DNA from: Actinomycetota bacterium
Lineage (GTDB): Bacteria > Actinomycetota > AC-67
Reading direction: 5' to 3'
Length of the DNA: 64,000 bases
Assembly: GCA_041658565.1 (NCBI GenBank)
Contig: JBAZZY010000001.1
Span: 366,164 to 430,163, forward strand
Below, one piece after another: positions 8,780 to 17,751 of the stretch. The translations under genes and the position numbers were made by a program. The notes beneath the pieces were generated by a model. The model worked only from the letters and a program-made list of their open reading frames with translations. It was not told the origin of the DNA and ran no database searches. Each line of letters opens with the position of its first letter. Position 1 is the first letter of the stretch.

Positions 8780-9021
8780 CGACCGGGGAAACGACGGAAC
8801 CGGAGGTCCTGGTGGACTGCGTCGGCGAGTTCTGCCCGGTCCCGCTGATCCGGCTGTCGAGAGCGGTGGACGCCGCCGGCGCAGGCACAGTCATCGAGGT
8901 TTGGTCGGACGACGAGGGAGCCAAAGTCGACATCCCGGTGTGGTGTCGGATGAAGGGTCAGGAGTTCCTGGGCCGGCGGGACCGCGAAATGGGCTGGGCT
9001 TTCCTGGTGCGTCGCGTCTGA
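8776..9021 (+). CDS. TusA/SirA-family sulfur carrier protein
   Basis: 81 residues from a GTG at 8776 that overlaps the desulfurase stop as GTGA. The family's CPxP motif is present as FCPVPLIRL (Cys20), preceded by another Cys at 15, with the characteristic LSRAVDAAGAGTVIEVWSDD strand-helix-strand. TusA proteins accept persulfide sulfur from a cysteine desulfurase and relay it. The C-terminal half WCRMKGQEFLG carries an additional cysteine typical of non-E. coli members. The neighbouring desulfurase is the obvious donor. Confidence 0.85.
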   Translation: MTTGETTEPEVLVDCVGEFCPVPLIRLSRAVDAAGAGTVIEVWSDDEGAKVDIPVWCRMKGQEFLGRRDREMGWAFLVRRV

Positions 9022-9045
9022 GCGGAGCCGCCCGAGTTCTCGTGT

Positions 9046-9393
9046 CTACTCGAAAGAATCGCCGCACGCGCAGGTGGACTGGGCATTGGGGTTGTTCACG
9101 ATGAACCCCGACTTCGCGAGCGAATCGACGTAGTCGACCTCGGCGCCGGTCAGGTACGGAACGCTCTTCTTGTCCACCGCGACCCGGACCCCATCGAACT
9201 CGGCGACACGGTCGGAGTCCTTCACCTGGTCGTCGAAGTACAGCGCGTAGCGCAAACCCGAGCACCCACCGGGCTGCACCGCGACCCGCAGCACCAGATC
9301 AGAAGCCTCCGCTTCGCGCGCAATCAACTCGCGGACCTTGCCCGCAGCCGCGTCGGTCAGCTTGATTCCGGTGGCAATCGCTTCGGTTTCCAT
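9046..9393 (-). CDS. erpA: Iron-sulfur cluster insertion protein ErpA/IscA family
   Basis: 115 residues of the A-type carrier fold. It has the three conserved cysteines (Cys44 in PGGCSGLRY; Cys108 and Cys110 in TCACGDSF), which receive an Fe-S cluster from a scaffold and pass it to apoproteins. AAGGAG precedes the ATG at 9393, and a perfect TATAAT lies about 50 bases upstream of the start. It faces the desulfurase/TusA pair convergently. ErpA and SufA-type proteins cannot be separated by sequence alone here. The suf operon lies about 10 kb away. Confidence 0.9.
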   Translation of the reverse strand: METEAIATGIKLTDAAAGKVRELIAREAEASDLVLRVAVQPGGCSGLRYALYFDDQVKDSDRVAEFDGVRVAVDKKSVPYLTGAEVDYVDSLAKSGFIVNNPNAQSTCACGDSFE

Positions 9394-9443
9394 GCGAGAC
9401 GTATCTCCTTGGTCGGGCCCGATTGAGCCTGCCGCGTGGCTAA

Positions 9444-9449
9444 ATTATA
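9444..9449 (-). promoter_or_regulatory. -10 element of the erpA promoter
   Basis: Read leftwards, the hexamer is exactly TATAAT, placing transcription start near 9437 with a leader of about 45 bases to the erpA ATG. The -35 region is poor, but a small palindrome (GTGG...CCAC, about 9459-9473) lies where an activator or repressor could sit. Confidence 0.6.
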
Positions 9450-9485
9450 CCCCCCGCGTGGGATTTCCACATGGGTAGCTCCAGC

Positions 9486-10586
9486 TCACCGTTTGCGTTC
9501 AAGAACCAATCGCGCGGCGAGCGACTGAAGCCCCGCCGCAGCGCGCTCCCGAGCCTCTGCAGCCGTTCCGAAGTGCTCGGTAAGCGTTCGCACGTCGGCG
9601 AACTCCGCAGGTCGCACCCTCGCGTCACCGACGAGCGCGATGCAGGGGATCCCTGCTGCCGCCGCCATTCGCGCCACCATCATGGGAGCTTTTCCGGCTG
9701 TGGTCCCAGCATCGAGCAGCCCTTCCCCGGTCACGACAAGATCGGCCCCCACAAGACGCCGCTCAAAGCCGATCGCCTCAAGAACGACCTCTGCGCCGCT
9801 GCGAAGCTCCGCGCCGAGCCCCAGCAGCATCGCCCCGGCGCCCCCAGCGGCACCGCCGCCCGGCGCGTCGAGGACGGGAATCCCCAGATCCTGCTCAATG
9901 CGCTCCCCGATCACTGCCAAGCCACGCTCCAGCAGCTCGACCACCTTCGGGGTCGCGCCCTTCTGCGGGCCGAACATCCGAGCCGCGCCCTCGGGGCCCA
10001 CAAGCAAGCTCATCACGTCGGCGGCAACCGTAATCGGGATACCCACCAATCGGGAGTCCAGCCGCTCCGGATCGATACGCGCGACTCGCTCCATGTTCTG
10101 TCCACACGGCTGCAGCTCGGCACCGGCAGCGTCGAGAAAGCGGACCCCCAGCGCGCGCGCGATCCCCATACCTCCATCGACCGTGGCGCTGCCGCCGATG
10201 GCGATGAGGACCTTCGTCGGACGGCGCGCGAGAGCCCCCTTGAGCAACTCGCCCGTGCCGTAAGTCGAAGCGCGCAGAGGATCGAGGTCGGTCTCGGCAA
10301 CCAGGCGAAGTCCCGACGCTTGAGACAACTCGACAACGCCGGTTCCGTCATCGAGCCTACCCAGGTGCGCGCGCACCGGAGTTCCAAGAGGACCGCGCGC
10401 GATGACCCCCATGATGCTCCCGCCCGCGGCGGCCACGAGGGCGTCGAGCGTCCCTTCGCCTCCGTCCGCGACCGGCGAAACGTCTGCGTCGGCGCCGGCG
10501 GAACGCAGGCCGCGCGCAATCGCCTCGGCCGCCTCGGCGCCGGTGAGCGTCCCTTTGAACTTGTCGGGTGCAACGATGACTCGCAT
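9486..10586 (-). CDS. Glycerate kinase (GlxK/GarK family)
   Basis: About 366 residues, starting MRVIVAPDKFKGTLT, the family's opening motif, followed by PVADGGEGTLDAL and later IGGSATVDGGMG. It phosphorylates D-glycerate with ATP, giving 2- or 3-phosphoglycerate, and feeds glycerate from glyoxylate or photorespiratory-type pathways into glycolysis. A longer start at 10622 would add 12 residues unlike the family, so the ATG at 10586 is preferred. It is transcribed toward erpA and away from the radical SAM gene. Family membership is clear; which hydroxyl is phosphorylated is not. Confidence 0.9.
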   Translation of the reverse strand: MRVIVAPDKFKGTLTGAEAAEAIARGLRSAGADADVSPVADGGEGTLDALVAAAGGSIMGVIARGPLGTPVRAHLGRLDDGTGVVELSQASGLRLVAETDLDPLRASTYGTGELLKGALARRPTKVLIAIGGSATVDGGMGIARALGVRFLDAAGAELQPCGQNMERVARIDPERLDSRLVGIPITVAADVMSLLVGPEGAARMFGPQKGATPKVVELLERGLAVIGERIEQDLGIPVLDAPGGGAAGGAGAMLLGLGAELRSGAEVVLEAIGFERRLVGADLVVTGEGLLDAGTTAGKAPMMVARMAAAAGIPCIALVGDARVRPAEFADVRTLTEHFGTAAEARERAAAGLQSLAARLVLERKR

Positions 10587-10700
10587 GGCGCGCAAGCCTA
10601 CCGGGTAGCGCACGCGCCGCAAGACGCGCCCCCGCGGATTCCGCGCGCCTCAATCCAGCCTGTAGAATCGCGCCTTCTGGAAGACCACCAACGGAGCCCG

Positions 10701-12227
10701 ATGAGCCTGCGCATCGTTCTCGTCAGCGACACATTCGCCTACGCGTTCTTGAACCGGCGGCCGTATCCCGCATGGGAGCCCTACTGGAAGGGCTACCGCG
10801 ACCGCGCGATCATCACTCCCGAATACGGATTGCTGTACATCGCAGGCGTTCTGAAGCAGCGCGGGATCCCATTCGATCTGGTCAACATCGTCGCCGACCG
10901 CTGGAACGACGTGCGCTGGTTCGAGGTTTCCGACGAGCACCAGCACAACGAGGCGGCGCGCGCGGAACTCGACGGCCTCATCGACGGGATGCGCGAAGAC
11001 CTGTGCGCGCGCCTGACCGACGCCGACGTCGTCATGGTTCCAATGTCGTACTACTACATGGTGCGCGGCGTGAAACGGATGATTGCCCGGATGCGCGCCG
11101 CGGCACCGAATGCAATGTTCGTCGTGGGAGGCAACTACGCGACGATGCACGCGGACCAGGTGATCGCCGAGGGTCTTGCCGACGTCGTCGTTCGCGGCGA
11201 AGGCGAGGACGTGGTGGTCGGCCTTGTGGAGGAGATCCGCGCAGGCAAGCACTTAACCGGCATTCTTGATACCCGCGGAATCACCTACCGCCTGCCCGGA
11301 GGCGACCCGCGCAGCAACCCCGACATGCCCCGCATCGACGACCTCGACCGCCTGCCGCACATGTACTTCGCCGGCGATGAGTTCCGCGTCGGGATGCGGC
11401 ATCGGTTCTTGAAGGCTCTGCAACCCGACGGCGACTATTTCATCGGGTCTTCCTATGTGACCAGCCGTGGATGTCCGGAGCGATGCACATTCTGTATGGA
11501 CCCAACGATTTGGAACCGAAAAGTGCGCTTCCACTCCCCCGAGTACGTCCAGGATGTCGTGCGGTTCTGCTGGGACAACTACCACACGGCCGGCAAGCCG
11601 AAGTTCTACTTCGGGGACGCAACGTTCACCCTGCGCAAGGCCCGCCTGTACGACATCTGCGACCGGATCGGCAAGATCGGCTGGACCTACAACGTTCAAA
11701 CGCGCGCCGACATGGTGGACGAAGAAACGCTGCTTCGAATGAAAGCTGCGAACTTCACCAGCCTCGCGTTCGGGAGCGAGTCGTTCAACGACGAGATTCT
11801 CGAAAGCGTCGTGCTGAAGCGGCAGACATCTGAGCAAATCCTGCGCGGCGCGACGATGGCGCGCGACCTCGGGCTCGATCCGATTCTGACGTTCATCGCC
11901 GGGCTCCCCGGCGAACCCAAGGAGTCCCATCTGCGGACGGTGTCGATTCTGCGCGAGCACGGGTTCAGCGAAGCGACGTTCTTCCCATTGGTTGTATTCA
12001 ATGGCACTCCCCTGTACGACCAATTCGTCGCCAATCGGAGTCATCAAGACATTGAACTCGCGAGATTCGACGAGGACTCCGAGGAGTACTGCTGCCTATC
12101 GGAGGACTTCCCGACCAAAGAAGCACTGATTTCCTGGGCGGGATACCTCAACGGCGAGGTCCGCAAAGCCGCGAGTCCGGGTGACGACTTGTCGGGATCG
12201 ACGACCGGACACCTTCTCGCGGGCTAG
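10701..12227 (+). CDS. B12-binding-domain radical SAM protein
   Basis: 508 residues. Residues about 60-190 form a Rossmann-like B12-binding domain (MVPMSYYYMVRG, FVVGGNYATMHADQ, VVRGEGEDV). It lacks the DxHxxG motif, as is usual for the radical SAM branch. The radical SAM core follows with the cluster motif CPERCTFC near residue 258 and a TIM-barrel pattern ending in FIAGLPGE. The family includes methyltransferases and ring-modifying enzymes; the substrate here is unknown. The ATG at 10701 has CGGAG upstream and a TAGAAT hexamer near 10663 as a possible -10. A much longer open frame upstream (from about 9471) is antisense to glycerate kinase and is rejected. It would be a consumer of imported B12 if the cofactor is used. 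Confidence 0.85.
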   Translation: MSLRIVLVSDTFAYAFLNRRPYPAWEPYWKGYRDRAIITPEYGLLYIAGVLKQRGIPFDLVNIVADRWNDVRWFEVSDEHQHNEAARAELDGLIDGMREDLCARLTDADVVMVPMSYYYMVRGVKRMIARMRAAAPNAMFVVGGNYATMHADQVIAEGLADVVVRGEGEDVVVGLVEEIRAGKHLTGILDTRGITYRLPGGDPRSNPDMPRIDDLDRLPHMYFAGDEFRVGMRHRFLKALQPDGDYFIGSSYVTSRGCPERCTFCMDPTIWNRKVRFHSPEYVQDVVRFCWDNYHTAGKPKFYFGDATFTLRKARLYDICDRIGKIGWTYNVQTRADMVDEETLLRMKAANFTSLAFGSESFNDEILESVVLKRQTSEQILRGATMARDLGLDPILTFIAGLPGEPKESHLRTVSILREHGFSEATFFPLVVFNGTPLYDQFVANRSHQDIELARFDEDSEEYCCLSEDFPTKEALISWAGYLNGEVRKAASPGDDLSGSTTGHLLAG

Positions 12228-12244
12228 CGCCGTACGCCACCTAC

Positions 12245-13462
12245 CTACGCGAGCGGTTTCGGCACGAATGCCCCTCGCTTCACCACCGTTGCGCACAGAT
12301 TCACGCCGTAGTGGTACGCGAGATCGATCTCGGAGTCCGCATCCAGAAGAACCAGGTCGCAGGCTGCCCCCCGACACAACTCCCCGATGCGACCTTCGCG
12401 CGCGAGCGCGGCGGCCGCGTGCCGCGTGACTCCAAGGATGGCCTCGGGAACCGACATCCCAAGGTGCATGGCGGCGAACGCAACCACGAGTTGGAGATTC
12501 TCCGAGTACGACGTCCCGGGATTGAAGTCGGTACTCAGCGCCACGCGAACACCTCGATCGATCAGCATCCGTGCCGGCGCAAACCGGCTCCCCGTCGCAA
12601 GCGATGCTCCGGGGAGCAACACGGCGATCGTGCCTGCCGCCGCCAAAGCGTCGGCGTCGCCTTCGCCGGCGCACTCCAAATGGTCGGCGCTGCACGCGCC
12701 GAGCGTCGCCGCAAGCGCGGTTCCACCGGACCGCTGGATCTGCTCGGCGTGGATCTTGACTCCAAGACCCGCGTCTCTTCCCGCACGCAGGACGCGCGCG
12801 CACTGCGCCGAGGTGAAAGCCCCCTCATCGCACCACGCGTCGACGAACTCGGCCTCTTCGTTCAGTGATTGGATCGTCGCGCACACTTCGTCGATGTAGT
12901 CGTCGGCGCTCCCCGTCGCGTCCGGAGGCATCACATGCGCACCCAGATACGTCGCAACTACTTCGACCGGATGATCCAGCGTCGCCGCAATTCGCAACAG
13001 GCGACGCTCGTGCTCGGGCGTGAGCCCGTACCCGCTCTTTGCCTCAACCGTGGTCACGCCGTGCGCCGCAAAACGATCCAGGCGCGCGCGCGCCAGATCA
13101 CGCAATTCCTCGTCGGTCGCCGCGCGCGTCGCCGCAACCGTCGCGGTGATTCCCCCCGCCGAATACGCCCTGCCCTCCAGGTGCGCGACGAACTCCTCCG
13201 ATCGATCTCCCGCGAACACCAGATGCGTGTGGCAATCGACGAGTCCGGGCAGAACGACCCGCCCGCCGGCGTCTATCTCGGCTGCGTGCGGCGCGATCTC
13301 CACCGCATCACTCAGATCGCGCTCAACGCCGATCCAGATGATCTCACCGTTCCTCGCGGCAAGCGCTCCGTTCTCGATCACGCCGAGCGGACCCTCCCCC
13401 AGGCCGGGAGAGCACGTAACCAGGCGGCGCGCGCCGGTCAAGACGGAGTCTGCGAGCATCAC
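12245..13462 (-). CDS. hutI: Imidazolonepropionase
   Basis: 405 residues of the amidohydrolase fold. It has the metal motif VDCHTHLVFAG, an AKSGYGLT substrate loop, KIHAEQIQRSG and the C-terminal STDFNPGT motif. It hydrolyses imidazolone-propionate to formimino-glutamate, the third step of histidine breakdown. The GTG at 13462 overlaps the hutU stop as GTGA. It is the last gene of the leftward hut operon and converges with the radical SAM gene. Confidence 0.95.
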   Translation of the reverse strand: MMLADSVLTGARRLVTCSPGLGEGPLGVIENGALAARNGEIIWIGVERDLSDAVEIAPHAAEIDAGGRVVLPGLVDCHTHLVFAGDRSEEFVAHLEGRAYSAGGITATVAATRAATDEELRDLARARLDRFAAHGVTTVEAKSGYGLTPEHERRLLRIAATLDHPVEVVATYLGAHVMPPDATGSADDYIDEVCATIQSLNEEAEFVDAWCDEGAFTSAQCARVLRAGRDAGLGVKIHAEQIQRSGGTALAATLGACSADHLECAGEGDADALAAAGTIAVLLPGASLATGSRFAPARMLIDRGVRVALSTDFNPGTSYSENLQLVVAFAAMHLGMSVPEAILGVTRHAAAALAREGRIGELCRGAACDLVLLDADSEIDLAYHYGVNLCATVVKRGAFVPKPLA

Positions 13463-15105
13463 GGCGACATCGGGATCCGCACCCCGCGCTCGTGCGCGAC
13501 TTCGATCGCGCGTTCATACCCCGCGTCGGCGTGGCGCATCACTCCGGTACCGGGATCGTTTGTCAGCACGCGTTCTACGCGCCGCGCGCCGTCGGCCGTT
13601 CCGTCCGCCACCACGACGACTCCCGCATGGATCGACTTGCCGATACCCACGCCACCGCCGTGATGCACGCTCACCCACGACGCACCGCTCGCGGTGTTCA
13701 GCAACGCATTCAGTATCGGCCAGTCCGCGATCGCGTCGGAGCCGTCGCGCATGCCTTCGGTCTCGCGGTACGGCGACGCCACCGACCCGGAGTCCAGGTG
13801 ATCGCGGCCGATCACGATCGGCGCGCGCACCTCGCCGCGCGCCACCAAGTCGTTGAACGCAAGACCGGCACGATCGCGCTCGCCGAAGCCGAGCCAGCAG
13901 ATCCGGGCCGGCAGACCCTGTGCGGGGACACGGGCGCGCGCCAGCCGCAGCCACCGCTGCAAACCCTCGTCGTCGGGGAACAGCTCGGCGACCGCGCGGT
14001 CGGTCGCTGCGATGTCGGCGGGATCTCCCGACAGCGCAACCCAACGAAACGGGCCCTTTCCCTCGCAAAACAGCGGCCGGATGTAGGCGGGGACGAAGCC
14101 CGGATAGGCGAACGCATCGACGAATCCGCCGGCCTTTGCTTCCCCGCGCAAGTTGTTGCCGTAGTCGAACACCTGGGCACCCGAGCGCATCATCGCCACC
14201 ATCGCCTCGCACTGCGCAGCCATCGAGACGCGCGCGCGCCGCACGTACCCCTCGGGATCGCGCATGCGCAGATCCGGCGAGTCCTCCGCCGAGCACCCGC
14301 TCGGGATGTAGCCGTTCAGCGGATCGTGCGCGCTGGTTTGGTCGGTGACGACATCGGGGCCGAAGTCGCTGCGCGCGATCTCGGGGAACACATCGGCCGC
14401 GTTTGCGCACAGTGCAATCGAGATCGCCTCACCGTCCGCTCGCGCGCGCTGCGCGCGCGCGAGCGCTGCCTCGAGTGATTCAACCGTCTCGTCTACGTAC
14501 CCCGCTCGCAAACGCCGCTCAATCCTGCGTGGATCCACCTCGACGCACAGCGCCACTCCTTCGTTCATCGTGACCGCCATCGGTTGCGCGCCGCCCATCC
14601 CGCCAAGCCCAGCCGTCAGCACCACCCGCCCGCGAAGCGAACCGCCGAAGTGCGCGCGCGCGACCGCACCGAAGGTCTCGTAGGTTCCCTGCAGAATCCC
14701 CTGCGTCCCGATATAGATCCAGGACCCCGCCGTCATCTGCCCGTACATCGTTAAGCCGGCAGCATCGAGTTCCCAGAACTTCTCCCATGTCGCCCACTCC
14801 GGCACGAGCATCGCGTTAGAGATCAGCACCCGCGGCGCGAAAGGATGTGTTCGAAAGACGCCCACAGGCTTTCCCGACTGAACCAGCAATGTCTCGTCGT
14901 TCTCAAGGGCGCGCAACTCACGCATGATCGCCGCAAGCGCTTCGTGGTTGCGCGCCGCCTTGCCGCTCCCGCCGTAGACGACCAAGTCCTCCGGCCGCTC
15001 GGCAACCTCCGGATCGAGGTTGTTGCACAGCATCCGCAGCGCCGCCTCCTGATGCCATCCCTTGCACGAAAGGACGGAGCCCCGGGCGGCTCGGATTCCG
15101 CTCAC
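13459..15105 (-). CDS. hutU: Urocanate hydratase (urocanase)
   Basis: 548 residues, normal for the family. GWHQEAALRMLCNNLDPEVAE opens the protein, and the NAD-binding urocanase core follows with TAGLGGMGGAQP, DQTSAHDPLNGY, DYGNNLR and the C-terminal SVHHGGGVGIG. It hydrates urocanate to imidazolone-propionate using NAD as an electrophile. The GTG start at 15105 overlaps the hutH stop (GTGA). The open frame continues upstream in antisense-like sequence, which is not part of the gene. Confidence 0.96.
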   Translation of the reverse strand: MSGIRAARGSVLSCKGWHQEAALRMLCNNLDPEVAERPEDLVVYGGSGKAARNHEALAAIMRELRALENDETLLVQSGKPVGVFRTHPFAPRVLISNAMLVPEWATWEKFWELDAAGLTMYGQMTAGSWIYIGTQGILQGTYETFGAVARAHFGGSLRGRVVLTAGLGGMGGAQPMAVTMNEGVALCVEVDPRRIERRLRAGYVDETVESLEAALARAQRARADGEAISIALCANAADVFPEIARSDFGPDVVTDQTSAHDPLNGYIPSGCSAEDSPDLRMRDPEGYVRRARVSMAAQCEAMVAMMRSGAQVFDYGNNLRGEAKAGGFVDAFAYPGFVPAYIRPLFCEGKGPFRWVALSGDPADIAATDRAVAELFPDDEGLQRWLRLARARVPAQGLPARICWLGFGERDRAGLAFNDLVARGEVRAPIVIGRDHLDSGSVASPYRETEGMRDGSDAIADWPILNALLNTASGASWVSVHHGGGVGIGKSIHAGVVVVADGTADGARRVERVLTNDPGTGVMRHADAGYERAIEVAHERGVRIPMSP

Positions 15106-16649
15106 GGCACTTGCCAGACCTGCGGACCGATTACCGACTCCGCCGCGCGCACCAGCGTCCCGTCGCGCACCAGCCTCGTAACCGCTGCGATGTCCGGTGA
15201 AAGAGGTCGGTCCGACGTGAGCGTGGGAACCTCGGCACGAACCGCGGCGGCGACGGCGCGCGCAGCCTCGCTCGCCTGAAGCGGCGCGCGCTGGTCGAAT
15301 GCCTGCACCGCACACAAAGCTTCGATAGCTATCACCGTTGCCACGTTCGACAGGGCGCGCCGGAGTTTGCGTCCTGCGTCCCACCCCATGCTCACGTGAT
15401 CCTCGGTCGAACCCGAAGTCGGAATGGAATCCACGCTCGCCGGAACCGCCAAGCGCTTGCATTCCGACACCATCGCGGCCTGCGTGTACTGCGCCAGCAT
15501 GAGCCCCGAATTCACTCCTGCCTCGGGCACCAAGAACGGCGGGAGCCCATTGGAGTGCGCCGGATCGAGCATCCGATCGGTGCGCCGCTCCGCAATGCTT
15601 CCAATCTCCGACGCCGCGATCGCCAGCAGGTCGAGCGCGAAAGCGAGCGGCTCACCGTGGAAGTTCCCTGCGGACTCGACCGTGCCGGTCTCGTGCAGCA
15701 CGACAGGGTTGTCCACCTCGCTGGCGAGTTCAGCCTCAATCACTCGCATCGCGTGCAACGCGCTGGAGCGACAGGCGCCGTGCACCTGCGGCGCACACCG
15801 AAGCGAGTACGCGTCATGCACCGCGTGCGACGTAGTCCGATGCGACGCGATCAGCGGCGAGTCTGCGGTCATGCGAGCGATGATGCGCGCGCTGCGCGCT
15901 TGACCGGCCTGCGGGCGCAAGGCATGGATCGCATCGGCGAACGGTCGGTCGGTCGCGAGCAAAGCCTGCACGCTCAATGCACACACGATATCCGCGGTTG
16001 TCACGAGCAGCGCGAAGTCGCGCAACGCCAGACACGACATCGCCAACATCCCCTCGGTGCCGTTGACGAGTGCCAGGCCTTCCTTTGCCGCCAAGCGGAA
16101 GGACGACTCCAGCCCGAAGCGCACCAGTTCATCCGCCGCAGGCACGCGCATTCCGTCAAGGAGCACTTCACCCTCACCAAGAAGTGCCAGCGCGCAGTGC
16201 GCGAGCGGAGCGAGGTCCCCGGATGCTCCGACGCTTCCGTACTCGGGCACGACCGGCGTGATGCCGGCGTTCAGCATCGCGACCATCCGCTCCACGACCA
16301 CCGGGCGCGCGCCGGCATGTCCCGCAGCGAGGGTGCGCGCGCGCAACAGCATCATCGCGCGCACGATCTCGGGGTCTATCGGCTCCCCCGCCCCTGCCGC
16401 ATGCGAACGCACGATCGCGTGCTGCAATTCGACGACGCGCGACGGCTCAATGTGAACCTGCGCCAGCGCACCGAAGCCCGTCGTGATCCCGTAAACCACT
16501 TCACGCCGCTCGATCACACCTTCGACAAGCGCGCGCGCCGGAGCCATGCGCGCGGCAACTCCCTCCCCCACCCCGACCTCGACGCGATCGCGCGCCACCG
16601 CGACCACCTGGTCGATCGTCAGCGGATCTCCGGTGAGAACAACCCTCAT
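15102..16649 (-). CDS. hutH: Histidine ammonia-lyase
   Basis: 515 residues. The MIO-forming triad Ala142-Ser143-Gly144 sits in GSVGASGDLAPLAH, and YGITTGFG lies near residue 53. It removes ammonia from histidine to give urocanate, the first step of the pathway. The ATG at 16649 overlaps the hutG stop as ATGA. The C-terminal EDHVSMGWDAG motif and length agree with bacterial HutH rather than with plant phenylalanine ammonia-lyase. Confidence 0.96.
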   Translation of the reverse strand: MRVVLTGDPLTIDQVVAVARDRVEVGVGEGVAARMAPARALVEGVIERREVVYGITTGFGALAQVHIEPSRVVELQHAIVRSHAAGAGEPIDPEIVRAMMLLRARTLAAGHAGARPVVVERMVAMLNAGITPVVPEYGSVGASGDLAPLAHCALALLGEGEVLLDGMRVPAADELVRFGLESSFRLAAKEGLALVNGTEGMLAMSCLALRDFALLVTTADIVCALSVQALLATDRPFADAIHALRPQAGQARSARIIARMTADSPLIASHRTTSHAVHDAYSLRCAPQVHGACRSSALHAMRVIEAELASEVDNPVVLHETGTVESAGNFHGEPLAFALDLLAIAASEIGSIAERRTDRMLDPAHSNGLPPFLVPEAGVNSGLMLAQYTQAAMVSECKRLAVPASVDSIPTSGSTEDHVSMGWDAGRKLRRALSNVATVIAIEALCAVQAFDQRAPLQASEAARAVAAAVRAEVPTLTSDRPLSPDIAAVTRLVRDGTLVRAAESVIGPQVWQVP

Positions 16650-17572
16650 CGTGCCGCCACCCCCGCCGCGTAGTTCATGACCAGGGCTCCCGCAGTGCGG
16701 ACGGTCACCTCGCCGACGTCGGCCGACGGATCCACCTCGGTGATGTCGATCCCGACTACCTGCGGCTCTTTGCCCAGCAAGAACGCGGCTTCCTCCAGGT
16801 GTGCCGGCGTCAGGCCTCCCGGCATCGCGGCCGGAGCGCCGGGAGCGAACGCGCGATCCAGGACGTCGATGTCGAAGTCGACCCATACGCGGCGCGCGCC
16901 GCCCAGCAATCGCAGCGCACCACGCACCGTCTTTGCGATGCCGTCGTCCCTCACGCGGTCGGACTTGATCACATGCACCTTGTGGTCGAGCGCCCAGCGC
17001 GCGTGCGCCTCGGCGTTGGCGAACCCGTGGATGCCGACCTGCACCACCGCGCGGATGCCTCCCTCGATCAACTGGCGCACCGGACACCCATTGGTGAGCC
17101 CGAGCGCAGGGTCGCGACAGTCGTGGTGCGCGTCGAAGGTGAGCAACCCGTCCGCGCGCGCCCCGCGCGCGGCCCCGACTGTGATCGAGTTGTCTCCGCC
17201 CAGAACGATCAGCGGCGAACGCGGCAACGCGGCCACCACCTCGGCGATCCGACGCTGCGTCTTCTCCACGTCGTCACCGTCGGGATCCACGTCCCCGGCA
17301 TCCAGGACCGGCATCCCCTCCACAGAGACCGCACGATCCGACGACCAGACACTGAAACGCCCGAGCGCGCGGCGCACCGCCGCCGGCGCCATGTCACACG
17401 CCGCTCTCGAAATCGACGCCGCCGAAAAGGGTACCCCGAGCACAACCAAAGCGGGGTCCCCTTCTGGGCGCATTCCCAACCACTGCGCCGCGGTGGGAAA
17501 GTCCGGATCGTGAAAAGCCGGGGGCTCAACGGCCGGCGGCCTGTGAAGGAACGGAATACCGTCTACGTCCAC
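16646..17572 (-). CDS. hutG: Ureohydrolase-family formimidoylglutamase (HutG-like)
   Basis: 308 residues of the arginase/agmatinase fold. Mn-binding motifs are DAHHD (147-151) and DFDIDVLD (232-239). The first motif, normally GGDHS or GGGHE, is GGDNS (125-129), so a usual His ligand is Asn128. As first gene of the hut operon its expected job is converting formimino-glutamate to glutamate and formamide. The GTG at 17572 has GGATGG upstream. The altered metal site leaves open a different ureohydrolase substrate or a mononuclear site; the operon position is the strongest functional evidence. Confidence 0.78.
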   Translation of the reverse strand: MDVDGIPFLHRPPAVEPPAFHDPDFPTAAQWLGMRPEGDPALVVLGVPFSAASISRAACDMAPAAVRRALGRFSVWSSDRAVSVEGMPVLDAGDVDPDGDDVEKTQRRIAEVVAALPRSPLIVLGGDNSITVGAARGARADGLLTFDAHHDCRDPALGLTNGCPVRQLIEGGIRAVVQVGIHGFANAEAHARWALDHKVHVIKSDRVRDDGIAKTVRGALRLLGGARRVWVDFDIDVLDRAFAPGAPAAMPGGLTPAHLEEAAFLLGKEPQVVGIDITEVDPSADVGEVTVRTAGALVMNYAAGVAAR

Positions 17573-17751
17573 AAGCCCATCCTACGGAACGCAACCCGGC
17601 CAAACACCACTCCCGGGAATCATTTCCACTGCTCCGCCGGTCCGCGTCACCTTGTCGAAGCGTTCCGGAAGAAGAGCCTTCAAACCATTCGCGCGGCCCT
17701 GCCTCAAGCACTAACATCGATCATGGAAATCACGAACGAACGAGGACGCCC

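Noticed and set aside
9471..10700. Open frame extending the radical SAM gene upstream by about 410 codons
   Set aside because: It lies antisense to glycerate kinase and has no homology pattern; the true start is the ATG at 10701, where the conserved domain begins.
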